41,144 nucleotides of DNA, taken from positions 1 to 41,144 of the forward strand of contig JAIERD010000396.1 of NCBI GenBank assembly GCA_019747155.1. The letters run 5' to 3'. Within the stretch, counting starts at the first letter, position 1, and every line of letters begins with the position of its first letter. Under the pieces are notes generated by a model, which searched no databases, was not told the origin of the DNA, and saw only the letters and a list, made by a program, of their open reading frames with translations. The DNA is from Pseudomonadaceae bacterium (lineage in GTDB: Bacteria; Pseudomonadota; Gammaproteobacteria; Pseudomonadales; Pseudomonadaceae). A program made the position numbers and the translations under genes. Shown here in pieces: positions 29,545-38,088 of the stretch.

Positions 29545-29610
29545 AGGCAGTGCTCCGGGTAACGACCAGTTCAGTGGCTGGTTTTGTTTTGCTCAAGGTT
29601 GATGGCGCTA

Positions 29611-29751
29611 GCAGGCCGTTGAAAACTACTGCGCTAGGCTATGCGGCGTTGAAATCAGCCTCAAAATGCTCATGTACAGCTCGTACACTGCGCTTTTTCG
29701 GCTGATTGCGCCTTGCCTAGCCGTCGCTCGCTACATTTTTCAACGGCCTGC
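29611..29751 (-). repeat. Structured intergenic element, copy E2, with 15-bp terminal inverted repeats
   Basis: gcaggccgttgaaaa ... ttttcaacggcctgc; inner AATCAGCC / GGCTGATT clamp around GAAAAAGCGCAG-TGTACGAGCTGTACA-TGAGCATTTTGA. Confidence 0.8.
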
Positions 29752-31434
29752 CAAGGGCATGTTCGGCTTGCTGGTGACGCAATTTACGCCACTGGGCGAG
29801 CACGCCTTTGGGCGCCCACATCTGCGGTTCGGAGGCTTGGAAGTCGCCGGCTTTTTCCCGCTCGGCGACCTTGGTTTTGGCCAGTTCGAAGGCGCGCGGC
29901 AGGTCGTCGGTTTCGGTCAGCGCCTCGCTCAGCAGGGCGCGGCCAAAGTAGGTGAAGTCGGCCTCGTCCGAGCAGCCAAAAGACACGCGGTCGGCGCGGG
30001 CCGCCGCGATCACCAGGGTTTTTTCGTCTTGCAGCGGCGGGATAAAGCCGCCGGCGTAACAGGCGGCAATCACCACCACCTTGTTGCGGTTTTTCAGCGG
30101 CTTGAGCAGCTCGGCCAGCTCGCTGGCCGGCAGGCTTTCGAGCTCAAGGCGTGGCTGCTGCAGTGACAGTTGATGGTCGTGCGAGCCATGGCTGGTCAGG
30201 TAGATAAACACCAAGTCTTCGGCGCCGCTGCGTTCGCTAATGGTTTGACGGCGCGGCGCAGGTTTTCGCGGGTGGCCAGCGGCCGGTCAGTCAAATGGTC
30301 GCGGTTATTGGTCAGACTGATTTGGCCATGGGCGGCGAAGCGCTCTTTGAAAAGTTGATTGGCGTAGTCGGCCTCGCGCAGGAACACGCTCTGCGAGCCG
30401 TCGCCAGCCAGCGTCAGGCTGTACAGCTCGATTGCCGGGGTGGACGGCGGGATGGCGGCCAGGGCGTGTTCGAGCAACTGTCCTTGCGCCAGCAAGCCGA
30501 GCTCCAACGGGTCGCCAAGGCGTTGTGCCTGCTCATCGCGAACCCGCTGGCCATGTTGCCACTGGCCGCCGGTAATGCTGCCATCGGCGAGGGTGAGTTG
30601 ACCTTGGCCGTGGTACTCGTCGTCGGCAAACTCACCGACGAATCGGCTGCCGTCGGCCAGTTGCAGTTGGCCCTTGCCGTTAAAGCGCCAATGGCGCAGT
30701 TGGCCTTGGTAGTGACGCCCGTCACTGCCAATAAATTCACCGGCTCCGGTGAGCGCGCCATGCTTGAACTGACCGAGCCAGACATCGCCCTCGCTGCTGG
30801 TGTAGCGGCCCTTGCCGTCAAAGCTGTCGTGTTTAAAACCGCCCACGTACTGCTCACCTTCGGCGCCCATGTAGCTGCCTTCGCCCTCGAGCAAGCCCTG
30901 CTTGAAGGTGCCGCTGAGCAGATTGCCATCGGCATCTTTGCGCACCCCTTGGCCCTGGGGTTCGCCGCGTTTGAACTGGCCGGTGTAGTTGCTGCCGTCG
31001 GCCAGTTCGAGGTCGCCAAGACCATGGTATTGATCGGCTTTGAACTCGCCGCGGTAGCTCAGTTTGCCTTGCTGTAAATGACCTTCGCCGTCCATCTGGC
31101 CTTGTTTGAAGTGACCTTGATACAGGCTGCCGTCTTTGTGGCCGAGGCTGCCTTGGCCGTCGAATTCGCCTAGTTGAAACTCGCCGATGTAATGCTCGCC
31201 GTGGGGACCTTGCCATTCGCCTGTGCCGTGCGCCTGACCGTCTTTGAATTGTCCGGCGTACCAGCTGCCATTGCGGTAATCCAGCCGCCCAGGGCCTTGT
31301 AGCAGGCCGTTGACCACTTCGCCGCGATAGCGTCCGCCATCCGGTAAGGTGGCGTTCGCCGGGGTCAAGGGCTCGCCCTGGCCGCAGGCGACCAGCAGCA
31401 AAGCAAGGCTTAAGGGGGCAAGCAAATAGCGCAT
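29717..31434 (-). pseudogene. MORN-repeat lipoprotein fused to a C13 (legumain-like) peptidase, frameshifted near 30235-30255
   Basis: ORF 30196-31434 has lipobox LLVAC and about 11-12 MORN units; ORF 29717-30214 carries IYLTSHGSHDHQ (His) and VVIAACYAGGFIPPL (Cys). Confidence 0.82.
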
Positions 31435-31513
31435 CAAAGACATCCAGGTCAGCAAGGCAATGGCTGCAGTATGGCGCAAACGAATGCACGGTGTTGTTGG
31501 CGCTCTAAACGCA

Positions 31514-31538
31514 AACGGGGCGCTCATGGCGCCCCGTT
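31514..31538 (-). terminator. GC-rich hairpin downstream of the MaoC gene
   Basis: aacggggcgc-tcat-ggcgccccgtt. Confidence 0.5.
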
Positions 31539-31553
31539 GCTAGTTGCGACTGT

Positions 31554-32009
31554 TTAAACGAAGCAGAGGGTCAGCATTTCGGCGATATAGGCAGGTTTTG
31601 CGGAGCCTTCGATCTCCAGCACGGCCTTGGCTTTGAGCAGCCACTGGCCGGGGTTTTTCTCTGTGGCGTCGATCAGGGTCAGCACCAGGCGCACGTTGGA
31701 GTTCACTTTGACCGGCTGAATAAAGCGCACGCTGTCCAGGCCGTAGTTGACCGCCATCTTCAAGCCTTGCGGCATCAGCATGATGCCTTCCATCAGCTTG
31801 GGCGCCAGTGACAGCGACAAAAAACCGTGGGCGATGGTGCCGCCGAACGGGGTCAGCTTGGCTTTTTCCGGGTCGACGTGGATGAATTGGTGGTCGCCGG
31901 TGCATTCGGCAAACTGGTTGATCCGCTCTTGGTCGATGTTCAGCCAGGCGGAGTGGCCAAGTTCCTTGCCGATGTAATCCTGGAGTTCTACTACGGGTAC
32001 GAGTGCCAT
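31554..32009 (-). CDS. MaoC-family dehydratase
   Basis: DYIGKELGHSAWLNIDQERINQFAECTGDHQFIHVDPEKA...GGTIAHGFLSLSL. Confidence 0.93.
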   Translation of the reverse strand: MALVPVVELQDYIGKELGHSAWLNIDQERINQFAECTGDHQFIHVDPEKAKLTPFGGTIAHGFLSLSLAPKLMEGIMLMPQGLKMAVNYGLDSVRFIQPVKVNSNVRLVLTLIDATEKNPGQWLLKAKAVLEIEGSAKPAYIAEMLTLCFV

Positions 32010-32180
32010 AAATTATCCTTAAATTCGCGGGTGTTGTTGTTTTTAGCGGGTGTTGCTCCAAGGCCTTAGATCAACATCTGGCGCGGATTTGGTCAAGCCG
32101 CAAACGCGGCGGCCAGACGTAAGTTATAGCCGATATGTCGCTGTGCTTATAATGGCGACGCGATCCTTTGGGAGACTCTC

Positions 32181-32543
32181 ATGCTGTTACGTGGCCTGAC
32201 TTGGCTGGTGCTGTTTCAACTGTGCGGCACCGCAATAAATGTGTTGTGGCTGTCGATGTTACCGGGGCCGATTATCGGCATGCTGTTGCTGCTTGGCTTC
32301 TTGTTGCTGCGCGGCGAGGTGGGCGAACCCTTGAGTGTGGCCGCCACGGGACTGCTGCGTTATCTGCCGTTGCTGCTGGTGCCGGCGGCGGTCGGGGTGA
32401 TGGTGTATATGCGGGTCTTGGCGGCGGATTTTTGGGCGATTGCCGGAGCCTTGAGCCTGTCGTTGTTGCTGTCGCTGGCCTTCGCCGGCTGGTTGATGCA
32501 AAAGCTCATCGAGCGCCAGGCGCGCCGTGGCGGTGAGTCGTGA
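32181..32543 (+). CDS. lrgA: CidA/LrgA-family membrane protein
   Basis: LWLSMLPGPIIGMLLLLGFLLLRG; paired with lrgB. Confidence 0.9.
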   Translation: MLLRGLTWLVLFQLCGTAINVLWLSMLPGPIIGMLLLLGFLLLRGEVGEPLSVAATGLLRYLPLLLVPAAVGVMVYMRVLAADFWAIAGALSLSLLLSLAFAGWLMQKLIERQARRGGES

Positions 32544-33244
32544 TGGCCGCTTGGCAGGCGGTGATTCATCATCCGCTGTTTGGCGTTGGGATTACCTTGG
32601 CCGCCTATCAACTGGCGTTGGCGGCTTATGAGAAAACCCGCTGGGTCTTCTTGCAGCCGGTGTTGTTGTCGATGCTGGCAGTGATCGGTGTGCTGCTGGC
32701 CTGCGGGCTGAGCTATGTCGAATACAAGCAAAGCGCACAACTGCTGATCGTTCTGCTCGGTCCGGCCACCGTGGCGTTGGCGGTGCCGCTGTATGTGAAT
32801 TTACGTCGCATCCGCCAGCTGTTCTGGCCGACCGTGCTAACGCTGCTGATCGGCGGGGTGCTGGCCACGCTGCTGGGCGTGTTGCTGGCGTGGCTGTTTG
32901 GCGCCGAGCCGATGATCTTGATGACCATCGCGCCGAAGTCGGTAACCTCGCCGATTGCCATGTTGGTGGCCGAGCAAATTGGTGGTGTGGCGGCGCTGGC
33001 GGCGGTGTTTGTGCTGATCACCGGGGTGCTCGGCGCCATGTGCGGCCCCGAGTTGTTACGCCTGATCGGGGTGCGCCATCCAGCTGCAGTGGGCATGGCG
33101 CTGGGCTTGACGGCGCATGCCGTGGGCACCGCGCGGGCGCTGCAAGAAGATGAAGAAAGTGGTGCCTTTGCCGCCCTGGCCATGAGTTTGATGGGCATGG
33201 CGACGGCGGTATTCTTGCCTTTGATGGTGTCTTTGCTGAGTTAA
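32540..33244 (+). CDS. lrgB: CidB/LrgB-family membrane protein
   Basis: TIAPKSVTSPIAMLVAEQIGG, GVRHPAAVGMALGLTAHAVGTARA. Confidence 0.94.
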   Translation: MMAAWQAVIHHPLFGVGITLAAYQLALAAYEKTRWVFLQPVLLSMLAVIGVLLACGLSYVEYKQSAQLLIVLLGPATVALAVPLYVNLRRIRQLFWPTVLTLLIGGVLATLLGVLLAWLFGAEPMILMTIAPKSVTSPIAMLVAEQIGGVAALAAVFVLITGVLGAMCGPELLRLIGVRHPAAVGMALGLTAHAVGTARALQEDEESGAFAALAMSLMGMATAVFLPLMVSLLS

Positions 33245-33256
33245 ACGGGTCGTCCT

Positions 33257-33847
33257 ATGCAATTGCCGTTATTTCCCCTCGATACAGTGTTGTTCCCAGG
33301 TTGCCCGCTGGACTTGCAGATTTTCGAACCGCGTTATTTGGACATGCTCAGCCGCTGCCTTAAGCAAGGCACCGGCTTTGGTGTGGTGGCGATTCTGGAT
33401 GGCCAGGAGGTCGGCACGGCGCCGGACCGTTGCGCCGAGATCGGCTGCGAGGCGCGGATTGTCGATTGGCAACAGTTGCCGAATGGTTTGCTGGGGATTC
33501 GGGTGGTCGGGGCTCGGCGTTTTCGCGTCGAGCAGGCTCAAGTCCAACCCGATCAGTTGAGCCTGGCCACTGTGGCTTGGTTAAGTCAGCCGGATGAGTT
33601 AGCGCTGGCCGAGCAGCATGCCGATTTACAGGCGCTGTTATTGGCGCTGGCCGAACATCCACGGGTCGCCGCCATGGGCTTGGATGGCGAGGTGGCGGGT
33701 CAGCTGGCGTTGGTCAATCAACTGGCTTATTTGCTGCCTTTTAGCTTGGCGCAAAAGCTCGATCTGTTGGCTCTGGGCGAGCCAGCGGCCTGCTTGCAGC
33801 TGATCCAGCGCTGGCTGGATCAGCTGCAAGGCGAAATGCTCGCCTAA
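33257..33847 (+). CDS. LON N-terminal/substrate-binding domain protein
   Basis: LPLFPLDTVLFPGCPLDLQIFEPRYLDMLSRCL. Confidence 0.92.
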   Translation: MQLPLFPLDTVLFPGCPLDLQIFEPRYLDMLSRCLKQGTGFGVVAILDGQEVGTAPDRCAEIGCEARIVDWQQLPNGLLGIRVVGARRFRVEQAQVQPDQLSLATVAWLSQPDELALAEQHADLQALLLALAEHPRVAAMGLDGEVAGQLALVNQLAYLLPFSLAQKLDLLALGEPAACLQLIQRWLDQLQGEMLA

Positions 33848-33865
33848 CCTCGTTCTCGGTGAGTA

Positions 33866-33931
33866 CGTAGGGTGGGCTTTAGCCCACCAAGAGGCTCTTA
33901 GGTGCTGCGGTGGGCTGAAGCCCACCCTACG
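33866..33931. repeat. Paired REP (REPIN-like), family A
   Basis: cgtagggtgggctttagcccacc ... ggtgggctgaagcccaccctacg. Confidence 0.87.
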
Positions 33932-33970
33932 AAATGGGTTCTTAATCGAGCCGGTGCATCGCCTTTATTA

Positions 33971-35287
33971 TCAGTAGCGATAGTGCAGCAACGCCGCCGG
34001 CAGCGCCGTGCTGGCAAAGCCGATAAAGAGCGCCAGACAGGCCGGGAGTATCAGCCACCAGATGGACGCGGCCATTTCCGGCAGGTGCTGACGGCGCTCG
34101 CTCAGACTCAAGCACGCGGCGCACAGGCTGCTGGCGAGCAAGGCACCGGCCAGAATGTCCGTTGGCCAATGCACACCCAGATAGACCCGCGACAGGGCGA
34201 TGGCGCTGGCCGGCAAGCTGGCCAGCAGCAGCCAGGTCAGGCGCCAGCGTGGCGGTTGGCCGCGTCCCGCCAGCACGCCGAGCACCAGGCAGAAGGCAAA
34301 GGCTGCCGAGCTATGCCCGCTGGGCAAGCTGAAGCTGTGCAGGGGGTCCAGCAAAATGTCGGGGCGTGGGCGCGCCAGCAGGTGCTTCAAGGCGCTGTTG
34401 GCCAGCGCGGTCAGCAGCAGGGTGCTGGCGGCGAAGAGGGCGATGCGCCATTTGCGCGCCAGCAGCAAAAGCAGGCAGAGCAAACTGCCAGCAGCGAGTT
34501 GCGTGCTGAAATCGCCGAGCCGCGTCAGCAGCACCATCAGGCTGTCCATCTCAGGACTGCGCTGGGCTTGCACCAGGCTCATCAGACCCTGGTCGAAATC
34601 GCTTAGGTGACGCCAGCCCAGCAGCAAGCTCAACAGCAGTAAGGCGCCCAGGCCGCTGGTCACGGCGGCGGCGCGGGGTTGTTGGCGCAGACCGTTGTGG
34701 ATGCTCAGCAGCACCAGGACCGCCAAAGCCGCCGCAACTACTGCGGCCTGGCCCCAGAAGCCTTGGCTCAGTGGCAGGCGCATGGCCGCGCCGGTGGCCC
34801 AGCCGGGCACTAGATACGCCACCGACCAGCCGGCGCCGGCCAGCAAGCTGACGGCGCTAAAACGCGCCAGTGGCATCTTCAACATGCCCGCCACCATCGG
34901 CAAAAACGGTCGCAGCGGGCCGATAAACCGTCCCACCAGCAGGCTGCCGATGCCATAGCGCTGCATATAGGTTTCGGCGCCGTCCAGCCACTGCGGATGG
35001 CTGCGCAGCAGGGGCAGGCGTCGAATCCGTTGTTGAAAACGCCGGCCCAGAGCGTAGGACAACAGATCGCCGAGCAAGCCGCCTGTGTAGGCCAGCAGCA
35101 AGGTTTCGCCGAGCGTTAACACCCCGCCGCCGGCCAGTACGCCAACCCCAAAGAGCAAAATGGTGCCCGGCACCAGAATACCCACCAGGGCCAGGCATTC
35201 GCCGCAGGCCAGTAAAAAAACCGCCAGACCCAGCCATTCGGGATGGGCGCCGAGCCAGCCGGTGAGGCTGTCGAACCACTGCAACAT
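33971..35287 (-). CDS. DedA-family / PAP2-phosphatase fusion membrane protein
   Basis: N-term DedA (GRFIGPLRPFLPMVAGMLKMPLARF); C-term PAP2 (KHLLARPRPD, LPSGHSSAAF, SRVYLGVHWPTDILAG). Confidence 0.92.
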   Translation of the reverse strand: MLQWFDSLTGWLGAHPEWLGLAVFLLACGECLALVGILVPGTILLFGVGVLAGGGVLTLGETLLLAYTGGLLGDLLSYALGRRFQQRIRRLPLLRSHPQWLDGAETYMQRYGIGSLLVGRFIGPLRPFLPMVAGMLKMPLARFSAVSLLAGAGWSVAYLVPGWATGAAMRLPLSQGFWGQAAVVAAALAVLVLLSIHNGLRQQPRAAAVTSGLGALLLLSLLLGWRHLSDFDQGLMSLVQAQRSPEMDSLMVLLTRLGDFSTQLAAGSLLCLLLLLARKWRIALFAASTLLLTALANSALKHLLARPRPDILLDPLHSFSLPSGHSSAAFAFCLVLGVLAGRGQPPRWRLTWLLLASLPASAIALSRVYLGVHWPTDILAGALLASSLCAACLSLSERRQHLPEMAASIWWLILPACLALFIGFASTALPAALLHYRY

Positions 35288-35476
35288 AAGTTTTTTCTCG
35301 GTGGGCGAGGGTGAGTCGCGCCGCTTGAATGTTTGGCTCTGCCGGGCAGACGCACAGGGGGCATTGCTCGGCGACCGTGATTACGCAAACTAAGGGTGGG
35401 ATCGTGAACTGCGGGCTGTCGCCGGTGGGCGGCGCGGCATAGTCTGGCGGCCATCATAACAATAAGAGTGCAACTC

Positions 35477-36355
35477 ATGGCTGAACGAGCGCGGGTTAGC
35501 AGTGCCCATATCTCGCCGAGTGCGCACTACACCGGCTATGTGTGGTATCGCCATCAGCTGGCCGATCCGGCCTTCGCCACCGATCTGGGGCGTTGGATTC
35601 ACGGCGTGCTGCGCCCAGTTACCTGGGGCGCGCGGGTTGGTTTTGGGATTGATCTGGAAAACCTGCTGCTGCAGCGCCATCTGCTGATCGATGCCCGTTT
35701 GACTCAGGCCGTCGAGCAGGAAGGAGTCTGCCAGGTGGTCGAAATCGCCTGTGGTTTGTCGCCCCGTGGTCGACGCTTTACCACCCGCTATCCGAACCTG
35801 CGCTATATCGAGGCCGACCTGCCGGTGATGGCCGCGCGCAAACGCCTGCTGCTGCAGAGTCAGGGCTGGCTGAGCCAGAGTCATCAGGTCAAGGCGGTGG
35901 ATATTCTCGCCAGCGACGGCCGCGACACCTTGGCCAATTTGTTTGCCGGGCTCGATCACACCTTGCCGATTTTGGTGATTACCGAAGGCTTGGTGAACTA
36001 CTTCGAGTTACCGGTGATCGAGGCGTTCTGGACGCGTTTGGCGGCGCAGTTACAAGTGTTTCCCCGCGCGACGTATCTGACCGATCTGTACCCCAATCTG
36101 CAAGAGCATCCGCGTTACCGGCAATTGCGTTGGGGTGTGGAGCTGGTCGGGCGACTGACTCGCGGCAGTTATCCGCTGCATTACCGCAATGCCGAGGAGA
36201 TAGTCGCGGGCTTCAGCCACTGCGGCTTTAGTGCGACCGCAGTGCTCGATCCCGATCAGCACGCCCAGGCGTTAGGCTTGCCGCCGCCGCGTTTGCCCGG
36301 TTTGGTGCGGGTCATCGAGGCGCGCTGCCAGGGTTTAACGGCTGAACAGGATTAA
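35477..36355 (+). CDS. Class I SAM methyltransferase, leucine-carboxyl-methyltransferase-like
   Basis: VVEIACGLSPRGRRFTTRYPNLRYIEADLP; LVITEGLVNYFE. Confidence 0.82.
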   Translation: MAERARVSSAHISPSAHYTGYVWYRHQLADPAFATDLGRWIHGVLRPVTWGARVGFGIDLENLLLQRHLLIDARLTQAVEQEGVCQVVEIACGLSPRGRRFTTRYPNLRYIEADLPVMAARKRLLLQSQGWLSQSHQVKAVDILASDGRDTLANLFAGLDHTLPILVITEGLVNYFELPVIEAFWTRLAAQLQVFPRATYLTDLYPNLQEHPRYRQLRWGVELVGRLTRGSYPLHYRNAEEIVAGFSHCGFSATAVLDPDQHAQALGLPPPRLPGLVRVIEARCQGLTAEQD

Positions 36356-36410
36356 ATGGCTCTCTGTACCAGTTTTGTGTTGCAACCGTATGTAGCGGTA
36401 AGCGTGCAAA

Positions 36411-36516
36411 CCCGTAGGAGCGAGCTTGTGCCGTTAGCCGTGCCGTCGGGCGTCATGGGTGGCAACCTGCTGAGTTATTTGCTTAGTCCAGATCGCCAGC
36501 AAGCTGGCTCCTACAA
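36411..36516. repeat. Family B REP pair (left arm diverged)
   Basis: cccgtaggagcgagcttg ... gatcgccagcaagctggctcctacaa. Confidence 0.7.
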
Positions 36517-36559
36517 GGGGCCGCGCGCATATACAGCACGTAACTGGTACAGCGGCCTG

Positions 36560-37786
36560 TTAAGCGCAGGCGGCGGTGGGCAGCATGGCTGGGCGCAGCA
36601 GTGCCGCCAGTGCGGTGCTGGCGTTGGCATCGCTGTGCACGAATACGAAGGCCAGGCCATGGCTGTCGTGGCGCAGGCTGAGCAACGGGTGTTGGCTCTG
36701 GTCGGCCAGTCGCAGTTGCCAGCCGCGCCCGTCAGTGGCGGGCAGTTGACCTTGCAGTAGGCCGCCAAAAAAGCCCAGTTCAAGCAGTTCCACCGGCCAC
36801 TCGCCCGCCTCGCTATGCCACAGGCTGGCGCGGCGCTGTAGGGCCGGTGTGCGCTGCTCGTGGCGCTGCTCCAACTGCAGCAGTTGGCTGCGGGCCAGTC
36901 GGCTGGCGCCGGGGCTGGCGATGGGCAAGGCCTCGCCACGCAAAAAGGGGCTGTACAGCTGGGCGCAGGCTTCACGGCGTTCGAATTGGGCCAAGTGGTC
37001 TGCGTGATGAATGATCACGCAGTCGGCATTGCAGCAGGCGGCGGCAAAGCGCGCATGCTCCCAGGGTTGAGTGAAATGGTCGTGCTCGCCTGCCAGCAAC
37101 AGCGTCGGGCAGCTGGGGTAGCAGTCAAAGCCGCTGAAGCTCAGCAGGCGCCGGGTGTTTTGCTGGTAGCGCTGGATTTCCGCCGGGCTCAGGCGCTGCA
37201 TCTGCCGCAGCAGGGCTTTACGAAATACCGGCGAAACTCCGGTGTCGTGTTGTTGCAGCGGATTGAGCAGGCCGGTCAGGGCCGCTTGGGCAAAGGCGGC
37301 GCTGCGACCCTCGGCGAGCAGCTGCAAACCTTCTTCCAATAGGCGCCGTGCGCCCTGCCGGGCCAGGGCGGTAATCCCCGACAGCAGCAAGCGGGCGCAA
37401 TGCTGCGGGTGGCGTGCGGCAAACAGCGCGGCCAGCGCCGAGCCGTAGGATAGGCCGATCGGCATCAGCGGCGGCAGCTGCCAGTGCTCGGCAAAGGCGG
37501 CGATCAGGTCGGCCAGTTGCGCCAGCGACAGCTCCGGGGCCAGTTGTAGGTTGCTGCCCTGGCTCGGCAGGTCGAGCAGAATCACCGGGTGCTCGGCGAG
37601 CAATTCGCCGACTTCGCCGGCAAACGAGCGAAAACTCTGAAAGGCGCCGCCCAGCAGTAATACCGGGCTGCGCGGGTCGTCGGGCTGTTGAGCAAAGGCT
37701 AGGTAATGCAGGTGCCAGCCACCCAGTTCGAGAATCTGCGGGGCGCCGGCAAGCAGGGCGGGGCTGTAATCGGTGCGGTAGCGCAT
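36560..37786 (-). CDS. Alpha/beta hydrolase with C-terminal extension (possible degenerate PilZ-like domain)
   Basis: GLSYGSALA nucleophile elbow, [10 protein letters not shown] acid, [10 protein letters not shown] histidine; C-term [37 protein letters not shown]. Confidence 0.8.
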   Translation of the reverse strand: MRYRTDYSPALLAGAPQILELGGWHLHYLAFAQQPDDPRSPVLLLGGAFQSFRSFAGEVGELLAEHPVILLDLPSQGSNLQLAPELSLAQLADLIAAFAEHWQLPPLMPIGLSYGSALAALFAARHPQHCARLLLSGITALARQGARRLLEEGLQLLAEGRSAAFAQAALTGLLNPLQQHDTGVSPVFRKALLRQMQRLSPAEIQRYQQNTRRLLSFSGFDCYPSCPTLLLAGEHDHFTQPWEHARFAAACCNADCVIIHHADHLAQFERREACAQLYSPFLRGEALPIASPGASRLARSQLLQLEQRHEQRTPALQRRASLWHSEAGEWPVELLELGFFGGLLQGQLPATDGRGWQLRLADQSQHPLLSLRHDSHGLAFVFVHSDANASTALAALLRPAMLPTAACA

Positions 37787-37862
37787 GGCGAGTACTCCGG
37801 CGGTGCTCCGCCTCTTGTGCTTCGCGCTCGGTAGGTGGCTGCCGGCGCTGGGTATGTTGGCA

Positions 37863-37893
37863 AGGTAAACATTCGCCACACTTTTGTTTACCT
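37863..37893. promoter_or_regulatory. Inverted repeat in the divergent hydrolase/proA promoter region
   Basis: AGGTAAAC-N15-GTTTACCT; extra half-site GTTTACC at 38004-38010. Confidence 0.45.
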
Positions 37894-38088
37894 AACCTTC
37901 GGGTGGCCTTGCCGGTGCGGCCCTGGCTGAGTGTCACCGTCTCGCCGGCAGGCCCGTGGTGCGGCGCTTTGCCGGGTAACTCAGCGCTGGCGCGGGTGGC
38001 AATGTTTACCATCCGCCCGACGCTGCTGGGCTTGCGGTGGCGGGGCAGCTATAATCGGCGGCTTTACTTACTTTTGATCAATCAGACC

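Noticed and set aside
29611-29751. Integron attC site interpretation of element E2
   Set aside because: Terminal GTTGAAA / TTTCAAC resembles an attC core but misses the final pyrimidine of GTTRRRY, and no integrase or cassette array is present.
8679-36516. CRISPR array or tandem spacer structure among the repeated hairpins
   Set aside because: Repeats are dispersed, palindromic and intergenic with no regular spacers; they fit REP/REPIN.
37863-37893. BirA (biotin) operator
   Set aside because: Core GTAAAC/GTTTAC matches but the spacing is 15 bp rather than about 18 between cores, and no bio genes are nearby.
37414-38088. 225-codon N-terminal extension of proA
   Set aside because: Reads through the opposite-strand hydrolase and promoter region; canonical ProA start MTESVLDYM is at 38089.
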